Assembly (NCBI RefSeq): GCF_001434815.1
Contig: NZ_AZDU01000017.1
Coordinates: 1 to 38,766, forward strand
Source: Lactobacillus equicursoris DSM 19284 = JCM 14600 = CIP 110162
GTDB lineage: Bacteria > Bacillota > Bacilli > Lactobacillales > Lactobacillaceae
DNA length: 38,766 nt
Direction of reading: 5' to 3'
This document shows, one piece after another, positions 31,754 to 38,766 of this stretch. The position numbers and the translations under genes are program-made. Each line of letters starts with the position of its first letter. The first letter of the stretch is position 1. Under the pieces are notes generated by a model that worked only from the letters and a program-made list of their open reading frames with translations, was not told where the DNA came from and did not search any database.

Positions 31754-32305
31754 TTATTCCGCCTTTTGATAAAATCTGACCAAGGTCTTGCCTAGGTGGT
31801 GTTCTTTTAAAAGGTTATAGCCGGCAATCTCCGGCAAATCCGTCTCATCATCGGTTTCGACCACGATCTTGGCAGCATTATTGAGCAAGTCGAGATTTAA
31901 CAAGGCCCCCATGTCCTTGACCATCTGCTGCTTGGCGTATGGCGGGTCCAAAAAGACCAAGTCAAACTTGAGGTCTTGATCTGCGTAATACTTTAAAGCT
32001 GCCTTGGCCGGCATGTTGGTGACAACGAATTTGTCTTCTTCCTTGGTCAAGGCCACGTTCTTTTTGATGATTTGGCAAGCTGCCCGGTTGATGTCGTTTA
32101 AGTAGGCTTGGTCATAGCCCCTGGATACGGCTTCAATGCCCAAGGCGCCACTGCCGCCATAGAGGTCTAAGACGGTGCCGCCTGAGAAAAATTGTCCTAG
32201 AGAATTAAACAAGGATTCTTTCACCTTGTCGCTGGTTGGCCGAGTCTTTTGGCTCTTCAGGGTAAACAAGTTGCGCTTAGCGTACTTTCCAGAAATAATT
32301 CTCAC
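31754..32305 (-). CDS. rsmD: 16S rRNA (guanine966-N2)-methyltransferase RsmD
   Basis: 183 aa from GTG 32305, 8 nt after AAGGGG, giving the typical RsmD start MRIISGKY; an in-frame GTG at 32314 adds three residues. SAM-binding motif I reads VLDLYGGSGALGIEAVSRG and the catalytic motif IV is DPPYAKQQ, as in N2-guanine methyltransferases. It overlaps ylbG by 4 bp and coaD follows immediately. Confidence 0.96.
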   Translation of the reverse strand: MRIISGKYAKRNLFTLKSQKTRPTSDKVKESLFNSLGQFFSGGTVLDLYGGSGALGIEAVSRGYDQAYLNDINRAACQIIKKNVALTKEEDKFVVTNMPAKAALKYYADQDLKFDLVFLDPPYAKQQMVKDMGALLNLDLLNNAAKIVVETDDETDLPEIAGYNLLKEHHLGKTLVRFYQKAE

Positions 32306-32646
32306 TTCATCCACCCCTTTTTCTTGCTGTCGTCGTTCAGGATTTCTTCTGCTTCTTTAGCCAGATCCTTGATCTGGTCTTCAATTTGCTGGTTGTCCAA
32401 ATCGATTTGGTCGGCTTCAGAGACCTCAACCTTTTTGACAAAAGTCAGCTTCTCTAATTGCTGCAGCGTTTCTTCCACCTTTTCCTGGTCAACGTACATG
32501 ATCAGGTAGTGCATTTTTTTAGAAAAATAAACGATATCGCCAAGGCGGCGGAGCTTAAACTGGTCGCTATTGGCATTGCGCAGGTAAACGATTAAGCTCG
32601 TTCTCTTTGGCAGATCCAAATCAGCTAATTCCTGATTAATAGTCAC
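32302..32646 (-). CDS. ylbG: YlbG-family protein (DUF2129)
   Basis: 114 aa from GTG 32646 with TGGAGG six bases upstream. The family core SLIVYLRN ... LRRLGDIVYFSKKMHYLIMYV is clear (about residues 17-52). The C-terminal 40 residues are an acidic, coiled-coil-like extension (LDNQQIEDQIKDLAKEAEEI). The family is conserved beside rsmD in Bacilli but its role is unknown. It overlaps ftsW by 11 bp and rsmD by 4 bp. Confidence 0.92.
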   Translation of the reverse strand: MTINQELADLDLPKRTSLIVYLRNANSDQFKLRRLGDIVYFSKKMHYLIMYVDQEKVEETLQQLEKLTFVKKVEVSEADQIDLDNQQIEDQIKDLAKEAEEILNDDSKKKGWMK

Positions 32647-33859
32647 TTGCGGCCTCCATTTCTTTTTGCATTCTTAAATATTCTTTGTGTTCTTTTTCCT
32701 CGCGGTCAACATTTAAGATCAAGCCAATGGCAGCTGATAAAACCCAGAGCGAGGACCCACCATATGAGATAAAGGGCAGAGTCACCCCGGTAATTGGCAG
32801 CAGGCCTAATACCGCCCCGACGTTAAAGAGGGTTTGGAAAAAGATGATCGCCGTCACCCCAAAGCAGATCAAGGATGTGTACTGGGATTCGGCTCTAACG
32901 CCTTTTTCCATGATCAAGAACATGAGGTAAAAGAGCATCCCCAAGACCAGCAAGGCCCCTAAAGAACCAATTTCTTCGGCGATAATGGACAAGATAAAGT
33001 CCGTATAAGGTTCCGGCAGGTAGCCCCGCTTTTGGATACTGTTGCCAAGGCCCGAGCCAAAGAGACCGCCGTTATGGATGGCGTAGTATGAGTTAACCAG
33101 CTGGGCCCCTTCATTGGCCGCGGTTTTAAAGGGATCAAGAAAGGCAATGAATCGCTTATAAACGTATACGTTTTGCAAAAAGCTGGGGTTCCAGTGGACA
33201 ATCAAGCTAAAACCGCCAATGACCATGATCAAGATCCCCAGCAAACTCAAAATGGCATAGCCCGATGGCATCCCGGAAACGGAGTACATGATCGCCACCA
33301 TGCAAAAGAGGATGGCGGTCCCCCCAAAGTCCGGTTCGATTAAGACCAAAAACATGGTGCCCACAGCAATTAACGAAGTTGGAAGTAGTTGACGTACAAT
33401 TCTCCCTCTAACCAGCTTGCCATCCAGCTTAAAGAGCATTTCTGCTAAATACAAGAGCAAGATCAATTTTGCCAGTTCTAGAGGCTGAATGTTGATTGGC
33501 CCTGCCTTAATCCAGCCGCGGGCTCCGTTGACTTCTTGTCCAAAAAAGCGGACATATAACAGTAAGCCCCAACTGATGATAGTTAGATACATTAGATTTC
33601 TCCCTTTTCGGAAAAGATCTAAATTTAAGCTGTAAAAGGTTAGACAAATCGCTACCCCAAAGCAGGCATAGATGAACTGTCTTACGCCGTAAACTGTAGC
33701 CTTAAAGCCGTTGATCATCAAGATTTCGGAGCTAGCCGAATAAACGGCCACGATCCCGACCGTCATCAAAAGCAGATAGACGATAAAAATGCGGTAATTC
33801 AGGTATTTGAACTTTTCTTTGAGCTGTTTTGCAAAACTTGGCTTGCTTTGTCCCTTCAC
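32636..33859 (-). CDS. ftsW: FtsW/RodA/SpoVE-family peptidoglycan glycosyltransferase
   Basis: 407 aa, about ten membrane helices. SEDS-family polymerases build the glycan strand from lipid II with a partner PBP. The catalytic-Asp motif is IEPDFGGTA (about residue 170s); the C-terminal signature LPITGVTLPFISYGGSSL is perfect. The NGARGWIKAG ... QPLELAKL segment is also typical. Placement upstream of ylbG-rsmD-coaD matches the ftsW (ylaO) locus of Bacilli rather than rodA, so divisome function is likely. GTG 33859 follows GAGGG. It is the first gene of the block, separated from typA by a terminator. Confidence 0.93.
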   Translation of the reverse strand: MKGQSKPSFAKQLKEKFKYLNYRIFIVYLLLMTVGIVAVYSASSEILMINGFKATVYGVRQFIYACFGVAICLTFYSLNLDLFRKGRNLMYLTIISWGLLLYVRFFGQEVNGARGWIKAGPINIQPLELAKLILLLYLAEMLFKLDGKLVRGRIVRQLLPTSLIAVGTMFLVLIEPDFGGTAILFCMVAIMYSVSGMPSGYAILSLLGILIMVIGGFSLIVHWNPSFLQNVYVYKRFIAFLDPFKTAANEGAQLVNSYYAIHNGGLFGSGLGNSIQKRGYLPEPYTDFILSIIAEEIGSLGALLVLGMLFYLMFLIMEKGVRAESQYTSLICFGVTAIIFFQTLFNVGAVLGLLPITGVTLPFISYGGSSLWVLSAAIGLILNVDREEKEHKEYLRMQKEMEAASDY

Positions 33860-33906
33860 GTTTTTTCCCTCATAAAAAATAGTCTTACCTTTAATTATAA
33901 AACAAA

Positions 33907-33942
33907 AAAGCCTCTACTCCTATATTTAGGAGTGGAGACTTT
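33907..33942 (-). terminator. Terminator of typA
   Basis: On the minus strand AAAGTCTCCACTCC and GGAGTAGAGGCTTT pair (one mismatch) around TAAATATA and lead into TTTTTTG. It is about 25 bp after the typA stop. A TATAAT for the ftsW transcript lies right after it (minus strand). Confidence 0.9.
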
Positions 33943-33967
33943 ACTAAAAAGCTAAGAAATCTTTAAA

Positions 33968-35815
33968 TTAGTTGTTCTTTGCCTTCTTCTTATCAAACTT
34001 TTGCCGTTCAGAAGTGTTCAAGATCTTCTTGCGCAGGCGCAAGCTTTCTGGCGTTACTTCACAGTATTCGTCATCGTTCAAGAATTCGATTGATTCTTCC
34101 AAAGTCAAAGTCTTTGGCGTTCTGATGGCAGCTGCGTGGTCCTTACCGGAGGCACGGGTGTTAGTCAAGTTCTTACCCTTAGTGACGTTAACGGCGATGT
34201 CACGGTCACGTGAAGATACGCCGACAATCATCCCTTCGTAAACTTGAACGCCGGCACCGATGAAGAGTTGGCCACGTTGTTCAACTGATTGCAGGGAGTA
34301 AGTGGTTGATTGGCCTTGGTTGATAGAAACCAAAGCACCGTTGCGGCGGCCTGGGTTCCAGTTCTTAACAACTGGCTTGTATTCGCTGAAGGTGTGGTTC
34401 ATGATCCCGTAACCACCAGTTGCAGACATGAATTCGTTGTTGTAACCGATCAAACCACGTGAAGGAACTGAGAATTCCAAACGGGTTTGGCCGTTGCCCT
34501 TGGATTCCATGTTTTGCATTTCACCCTTACGTTGGGACAAACCGTCGATAACGGAACCAACGTATTCGTCTGGAACGTCAACTTGAACAGCTTCGTATGG
34601 TTCGCACATTTGGCCATCAACTTCGCGGTAGATAACCTTTGGACGAGACAGTTGCAGTTCAAAGCCTTCCCGGCGCATTTCTTCAACCAGGATGGACAAG
34701 TGCAGTTCCCCACGGCCAGATACAGTCCAAGCGTTCAATTGGTCGGTTGGTTCAACCTTCAAGGAAACGTCAGTCCGGGTTTGCCGCATTAAGCGTTCTT
34801 CCAACTTAGCTGGAGTAACTTGTGAGCCTTCCCGGCCAGCAAATGGAGAGTCGTTGGCAACAAAGTCCATTTGCAGGGTAGGTGGGTCGATCCGCAGGAA
34901 TGGCAAGGCTTCTGGTTGGTCCTTAGCAGCAATGGTTTCACCAACGAAGATGTCGTTGATCCCGCTGATGGCGATGATGTCGCCGGCCTTGGCTTCCTTG
35001 ATTTCGTTACGCTTCAAACCGAAGTAACCAAACAGCTTAGTAACGCGGAAGTTTTGCTTTGAGCCGTCCCGCTTCATAACCGTTACTTCGTCGCCGACCT
35101 TGATCTTGCCCCGGTAAACGCGGCCAACACCGATACGGCCAACGTAGTCGTCCCAGTCAAGCATAGTAATTTGGAATTGCAGTGGTTCGTCTTCGTTGTC
35201 AAGCGGAGCTGGGATGGCCTTCAAGATGGTGTCGAAGATTGGATCCATCGTTTCTTCTTGGTCAGCTGGGTCATCAGAGTAGCTGGAAGTACCGTTCAAA
35301 GCTGAAGCGTAAACAACTGGGAATTCCAATTGTTCATCGTTAGCACCAAGTTCGATGAAGAGTTCCAAAACTTCATCCAAAACTTCTGCTGGACGCGCAC
35401 CTGGACGGTCGATCTTGTTAACGACAACAACTGGCTTAACGCCAGCTTCCAAGGCCTTTTGCAAAACGAAACGAGTTTGTGGCATTGGACCTTCGTAGGC
35501 GTCAACCAAAAGCAAGGCACCGTCGACCATGTGCATGATCCGTTCTACTTCACCACCAAAGTCGGCGTGGCCTGGGGTGTCCAAGATGTTGATCGTGGTA
35601 CCCTTGTAGCTAACAGCAGTGTTCTTGGACAAGATGGTAATCCCACGTTCACGTTCAATGGCGTTAGAGTCCATTGCCCGGTCTTCCAAGTTCATGTGTT
35701 CTGGTAAAGTATCAGATTGCTTAAGCAATTGGTTAACCAAAGTAGTCTTACCGTGGTCAACGTGGGCAATAATTGCAATATTTCTGATGTTTTCTCTTCT
35801 CTTTTGATCTGCCAA
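33968..35815 (-). CDS. typA: Translational GTPase TypA/BipA
   Basis: 615 aa from TTG 35815, about eight bases after GGGGAGG. A longer frame starting at the ATG 35839 would place the ribosome-binding site inside the gene. TypA is a ribosome-associated EF-G-like GTPase involved in stress and 50S maturation. G1 AHVDHGKT, switch [10 protein letters not shown]3 [11 protein letters not shown] and G4 [10 protein letters not shown] are intact. The C-terminal BipA-specific domain (about 480-610) ends in a basic tail (DKKKAKNN). A well-formed promoter at 35925-35953 and a terminator-like hairpin in its leader precede it. Confidence 0.97.
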   Translation of the reverse strand: MADQKRRENIRNIAIIAHVDHGKTTLVNQLLKQSDTLPEHMNLEDRAMDSNAIERERGITILSKNTAVSYKGTTINILDTPGHADFGGEVERIMHMVDGALLLVDAYEGPMPQTRFVLQKALEAGVKPVVVVNKIDRPGARPAEVLDEVLELFIELGANDEQLEFPVVYASALNGTSSYSDDPADQEETMDPIFDTILKAIPAPLDNEDEPLQFQITMLDWDDYVGRIGVGRVYRGKIKVGDEVTVMKRDGSKQNFRVTKLFGYFGLKRNEIKEAKAGDIIAISGINDIFVGETIAAKDQPEALPFLRIDPPTLQMDFVANDSPFAGREGSQVTPAKLEERLMRQTRTDVSLKVEPTDQLNAWTVSGRGELHLSILVEEMRREGFELQLSRPKVIYREVDGQMCEPYEAVQVDVPDEYVGSVIDGLSQRKGEMQNMESKGNGQTRLEFSVPSRGLIGYNNEFMSATGGYGIMNHTFSEYKPVVKNWNPGRRNGALVSINQGQSTTYSLQSVEQRGQLFIGAGVQVYEGMIVGVSSRDRDIAVNVTKGKNLTNTRASGKDHAAAIRTPKTLTLEESIEFLNDDEYCEVTPESLRLRKKILNTSERQKFDKKKAKNN

Positions 35816-35839
35816 AAATGTTTCCTCCCCGTTCCTCAT

Positions 35840-35887
35840 AAAAAGAACTGTGACTTACGCACAGTTCCCTTTAGCCTGATTCAGGCT
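35840..35887 (-). promoter_or_regulatory. Terminator-like hairpin plus a second hairpin in the typA leader
   Basis: On the minus strand GAACTGTG/CACAGTTC (8-bp perfect stem, 7-nt loop, 35845-35867) is followed by TTTTT and then the typA ribosome-binding site. Just upstream is a smaller AGCCTG/CAGGCT hairpin (35873-35887). The transcript should start near 35918, so both lie in the untranslated leader. Confidence 0.6.
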
Positions 35888-35924
35888 GGCCGAAGTTTTC
35901 CGTTTATATTTTTTACAATCATTT

Positions 35925-35953
35925 ATTGTACAACCTCAAAGAAAGCAGGTCAA
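35925..35953 (-). promoter_or_regulatory. Promoter of typA
   Basis: -35 TTGACC (35948-35953), 17-nt spacer, -10 TACAAT (35925-35930), minus strand. Both hexamers match consensus at five of six. Confidence 0.8.
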
Positions 35954-36064
35954 CTGATTTCCCTTAGTTGATTATCGATTTAGGCAAATATTTGCCCATA
36001 CCCGGCTATTTTGTGGTAAAAATATAGTAGCAAGAAAATACATTTTAAAAAGGAGTCTTAAATT

Positions 36065-36619
36065 TTGATTTTAATGAAAGATATTGTCCGCGACGGCGAT
36101 CCAGTCTTGCGGCAAGTTGCCAAGAAGTTGACTTTCCCTTTGTCTGACCATTACCGCAAACTGGCAGACGACATGATGGAATACCTGGTTAATTCCCAAG
36201 ATCCAAAGACTGCGGCTAAGCACCAATTGCGGGCCGGCGTGGGTCTGGCCGCTCCGCAAGTTGGCGAAGGCGTGTCCATGGCAGCCTTACTTGTGCCAAA
36301 TGACAAGGGCGAAATCATCTTTAAAGAAGTTTACGTTAACCCAGAAATCATTTCTGAATCAGTCCGCAAGACCTGCCTTGGCGAAGGCGAAGGCTGCCTG
36401 AGCGTAGACAAGGTAATCGATGGCTACGTTCCGCGCCCAAACAAGGTAACGATTCACTACTGGACCGTTGACGGCGAAGAAAAGACCATTCGCCTCAAGG
36501 GCTACCCAGCCATCGTTTCTGGCCATGAAATCGACCACTTGAACGGTCACCTCTTCTACGACCGCATCAACAAGAAGAACCCATTTGAATTAGCAGACGA
36601 CACCATCGTGATCTACTAA
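36065..36619 (+). CDS. def: Peptide deformylase
   Basis: 184 aa metalloenzyme that removes the formyl group from new N-termini. The three motifs are [16 protein letters not shown] (metal-ligand Cys) and HEIDHLNG (two His ligands and catalytic Glu). Length and the extra loop around the first motif fit the Gram-positive type 2 enzyme. TTG 36065 lies nine bases after AAGGAG and fits better than the ATG at 36074. It is divergent from typA and has its own terminator. Confidence 0.97.
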   Translation: MILMKDIVRDGDPVLRQVAKKLTFPLSDHYRKLADDMMEYLVNSQDPKTAAKHQLRAGVGLAAPQVGEGVSMAALLVPNDKGEIIFKEVYVNPEIISESVRKTCLGEGEGCLSVDKVIDGYVPRPNKVTIHYWTVDGEEKTIRLKGYPAIVSGHEIDHLNGHLFYDRINKKNPFELADDTIVIY

Positions 36620-36627
36620 TTCCCTTG

Positions 36628-36673
36628 GCCCAAGCTAGGCTAGACCTTTCGTCTACCTGACTTGGGCTTTTTC
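36628..36673 (+). terminator. Terminator of def
   Basis: GCCCAAG/CTTGGGC with an inner TAGAC/GTCTA extension around CTTTC is followed by T5. It is 9 bp after the def stop. Confidence 0.85.
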
Positions 36674-36746
36674 TTACTATTAACTATGTTGTTTTCTAGC
36701 CTTGTATTTTCAAATATGCTAAAATTTAACTAGCTATTGAATATTT

Positions 36747-36776
36747 TTGACAAACTATCTCAAATTGAGATCTAAC
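36747..36776 (+). promoter_or_regulatory. Promoter of rpoY-rnjA with a palindrome in the spacer
   Basis: A consensus -35 TTGACA (36747-36752) is followed 18 nt later by TCTAAC (36771-36776). The spacer holds the perfect inverted repeat ATCTCAA-A-TTGAGAT (36757-36771), the usual place for a repressor operator. A TATAAT at 36784 overlaps the ribosome-binding site and cannot be the -10. Confidence 0.5.
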
Positions 36777-36802
36777 AAACAGTTATAATGAAGGAGATTT
36801 TT

Positions 36803-37036
36803 ATGATCTACAAAGTTTTATATCAAAAGGACAAGATCGTTAACCCACGCAGAGAAACTACCCAAACTCTCTACATGGAAGCTGACAACGTGGTTGAAGC
36901 CAGAGCCCTTGTTGAACAAAACACCCCCTACAACATTGAGCTTATCCAAGAATTAACTGGCAACTCTTTGAAGTATGAGCAAGAACATGCCGACTTCAAG
37001 TTGACCACTTTCGGCACTGACAATAGTGAAGATTAA
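36803..37036 (+). CDS. rpoY: RNA polymerase epsilon subunit RpoY
   Basis: 77 aa from ATG 36803, eight bases after AAGGAG; an ATG at 36788 is inside that site. RpoY (DUF1447) is a small Firmicutes RNA-polymerase subunit. The start [11 protein letters not shown] and the central [12 protein letters not shown] ... [15 protein letters not shown] are typical. It overlaps rnjA by 11 bp, the conserved rpoY-rnjA pairing. Confidence 0.95.
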   Translation: MIYKVLYQKDKIVNPRRETTQTLYMEADNVVEARALVEQNTPYNIELIQELTGNSLKYEQEHADFKLTTFGTDNSED

Positions 37037-38705
37037 GAAAAACGAAGTTGCCGTTTTCGCAATCGGGGGATTACACGAAATCGGCCGGAACATGTACTGC
37101 GTCCAATACCAAGATGAAATCATCATCATGGACTGCGGGATCAAGTTCCCTGAAGATGAACTCTTAGGGATCAACTACGTAATTTCCGACTACTCTTACC
37201 TGGTTAAAAACCGGGAAAAGATCAAGGCCTTGGTGGTCAGCCACGGCCACGAAGACCACATCGGCGGGATTCCCTTCCTGCTGGAAAAGATCCCTGAAAT
37301 TCCGGTTTACGCAACGCCTTTTGCCCTGGCCTTGATCAAGAGCAAGTGTGAAGAACACGGCATCTTGGACAAGACTGAGCTGCACGTTGAAAGCGAAGAC
37401 CTGGTTTTGCAATTTGACAAGCTGAGCGTCAGCTTCTTCAGAACCACCCACTCCATCCCTGACACCTTGGGGATTGCCGTTCATACGCCGCTTGGCGCTG
37501 TTGTCTTCACTGGCGACTTCAAGTTTGACTTGACGCCGGTCATGAACCAGCCAGCACCAAACTTCCAAAGAATGGCTCAGCTGGGCGAAGAAGGGGTCTT
37601 AGCCCTCTTGTCTGACTCAACCAACGCTGAAGTGCCGCAATTTACCAAGTCTGAGCGCTTTGTTGCTGGTTCACTTCACAACATCATTACTGGGATCAAG
37701 GGCAGAATCATTTTTGCCACTTTTGCTTCAAACCTTTACCGGGTTTCAACCGCTATTAAGGCTGCCATTGATACTGGCCGCAAGGTTGCGGTCTTTGGCC
37801 GAAGCATGGAAAATGGGATCCAAAATGGGATTGAGCTCGGCTATTTGAATGTTCCAGACAACTTGATCGTGGATGCCGAAACCATCAACTCCCTGCCGCC
37901 GGAAAAGGTCATGATCCTGTGTACTGGTTCTCAGGGTGAACCATTAGCTGCTCTTTCCAGAATTGCTAATGGCACCCACCGGCAAATCAAGCTGCACCCA
38001 GACGACACGGTCATCTTCTCTTCAAACCCAATTCCAGGCAACACCTTGAGCGTCAACCACCTGATCAACAAGCTGATGGAAGGCGGCGCGCATGTGGTTC
38101 ACGGCAGAGTCAACAATGTCCACACTTCTGGGCATGGCGGCCAAGAAGAATTGAAGCTGATGGTCGAGCTGTCCAAGCCGAAATACATGATCCCTGTTCA
38201 CGGCGAATATCGGATGCAGGTTGTTCACGCCCATCTGGCTCAACAAGCTGGCGTACCTGCCGAAAATACCTTTGTCCTGAAAAATGGTGAAGTAGTCTGC
38301 TTCAGCCCAGAAGGTGCTAGAATCGCTGGTGACCTCCACGTCAAGGACGTCTTCGTTGATACTTCAGGTGCAGCCGACGTTGGCAACGTGGTTGTCCGCG
38401 ACCGGCAGATCCTGTCTGAAGAAGGTTTGGTAGTTGCCGTAGCCACGGTTGACTACAAGCACAAGCGCGTTTTGGCCGGACCTGACATCTTGAGCCGGGG
38501 CTTTGTCTACATGCGCGAATCCCAAGACCTGATCAACGCTGCGCAAAAGCACGTTTACCACATCCTAAAGACCGAAATGGCCAAGGATGAAAAACCAAAG
38601 GACAGCGAAATCAGAAAGGCGATCATTGAAAATCTGCAAGACTTCTTGTACTCAAGAACCGAAAGAAGACCAATGATACTGCCAATGCTGATCGAAAAGA
38701 AATAA
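37026..38705 (+). CDS. rnjA: Ribonuclease J1
   Basis: 559 aa metal-dependent 5'-3' exonuclease and endonuclease, the main 5'-end RNA decay enzyme of Firmicutes. The metallo-beta-lactamase motif is intact: [10 protein letters not shown] (His73, His75, Asp77, His78), and [25 protein letters not shown] and [10 protein letters not shown] follow in the beta-CASP arrangement. The C-terminal domain (about 450-555) matches the J1 family. GTG 37026 has no strong ribosome-binding site, so it is probably translated by coupling to rpoY. The window also encodes a paralogue (RNase J2) with a damaged motif at 23-25 kb; the two likely form the heteromeric complex. Confidence 0.98.
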   Translation: MKIKKNEVAVFAIGGLHEIGRNMYCVQYQDEIIIMDCGIKFPEDELLGINYVISDYSYLVKNREKIKALVVSHGHEDHIGGIPFLLEKIPEIPVYATPFALALIKSKCEEHGILDKTELHVESEDLVLQFDKLSVSFFRTTHSIPDTLGIAVHTPLGAVVFTGDFKFDLTPVMNQPAPNFQRMAQLGEEGVLALLSDSTNAEVPQFTKSERFVAGSLHNIITGIKGRIIFATFASNLYRVSTAIKAAIDTGRKVAVFGRSMENGIQNGIELGYLNVPDNLIVDAETINSLPPEKVMILCTGSQGEPLAALSRIANGTHRQIKLHPDDTVIFSSNPIPGNTLSVNHLINKLMEGGAHVVHGRVNNVHTSGHGGQEELKLMVELSKPKYMIPVHGEYRMQVVHAHLAQQAGVPAENTFVLKNGEVVCFSPEGARIAGDLHVKDVFVDTSGAADVGNVVVRDRQILSEEGLVVAVATVDYKHKRVLAGPDILSRGFVYMRESQDLINAAQKHVYHILKTEMAKDEKPKDSEIRKAIIENLQDFLYSRTERRPMILPMLIEKK

Positions 38706-38716
38706 AGCTTGATAGC

Positions 38717-38766
38717 AAAAAAGAACTCCTCTCCGGAGCAATGTCATTAAGTTAAGACATTGACTT
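38717..38766 (+). terminator. Truncated rnjA terminator carrying the palindromic insert
   Basis: The first arm AAAAAAGAACTCC (38717-38729), the loop region TCTCC and the start of the second arm GGAG (38735-38738) are interrupted by the 24-nt palindrome at 38739-38762. The rest of the second arm is outside the window. The call as a terminator rests on the analogy with 17347-17414. Confidence 0.6.
38739..38762. repeat. 24-nt palindromic repeat, copy 2 (opposite orientation)
   Basis: Arms CAATGTC and GACATTG are perfectly complementary around ATTAAGTTAA. Reverse-complemented it differs from copy 1 at one position. Confidence 0.8.

Noticed and set aside
34450..34713. Alternative frames inside typA and tuf.
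   Set aside because: Codon-bias shadows in highly expressed genes.
36784..36789. TATAAT close to rpoY.
   Set aside because: It abuts the AAGGAG ribosome-binding site and would give a leaderless transcript; spacing from TTGACA is 31 nt.

Overview
The window looks like chromosome from a low-GC-phylum lactic acid bacterium of the Lactobacillus delbrueckii group. This rests on the Lactobacillales-type gene order (ftsW, ylbG, rsmD, coaD, sepM, comEA, comEC, holA), a methionine T-box in front of metQNI, paired RNase J genes, a Firmicutes-type RpoY, frequent TTG/GTG starts, and fairly GC-rich genes between AT-rich spacers. The species call is inference from recognised proteins, not from a database search. 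It is mostly core genome: there is no prophage, no insertion sequence with a transposase, no CRISPR array, and no tRNA or rRNA gene.

Layout. Positions 1-430 hold a tandem, rRNA-operon-like promoter pair firing leftward out of the window. Leftward genes follow: ATP-type PEP carboxykinase (pckA), a soluble fumarate-reductase-like flavoprotein, metQ-metN-metI behind a Met T-box, then thyA-folA-P-type ATPase, and a D-2-hydroxyacid dehydrogenase. A short rightward gene of unknown function (12.2 kb) faces an orphan peptide-binding lipoprotein (oppA). The oppA leader holds its own promoter, an unannotated 31-codon Cys/Met-rich mini-ORF and an intrinsic terminator. After a nitroreductase come a tiny conserved ORF and a predicted lipase fused to a membrane domain (both rightward). 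Then leftward: engB-clpX, tig, tuf, a TPR protein with RNase J2, and rpsO. rpsT is divergent from rpsO. A leftward housekeeping block follows: ftsW-ylbG-rsmD-coaD-sepM, then comEA-comEC-holA. typA is leftward and divergent from def, and rpoY-rnjA run rightward to the end.

How it fits together. PEPCK with fumarate reductase suggests oxaloacetate/fumarate handling in an organism without a full TCA cycle. thyA-folA is the usual dTMP/tetrahydrofolate pair. Protein quality control (tig, clpX), translation (tuf, rpsO, rpsT, def, typA, rsmD) and RNA decay (rnjA, rnjB) are clustered. Methionine uptake is under tRNA-sensing control.

The observations most worth a second look are: (1) a 24-nt palindrome sitting in the loops of two unrelated terminators in opposite orientations, once flanked by a 9-bp direct repeat, which looks like insertion of a minimal element into a terminator loop; (2) the Cys/Met-rich leader peptide plus terminator in front of oppA, a candidate amino-acid attenuator; (3) a ClpX zinc-binding domain with its fourth Cys replaced by Asp; (4) an RNase J2 whose metal-binding HxHxDH motif has become QxHxDS; (5) a terminator-like hairpin in the typA leader.
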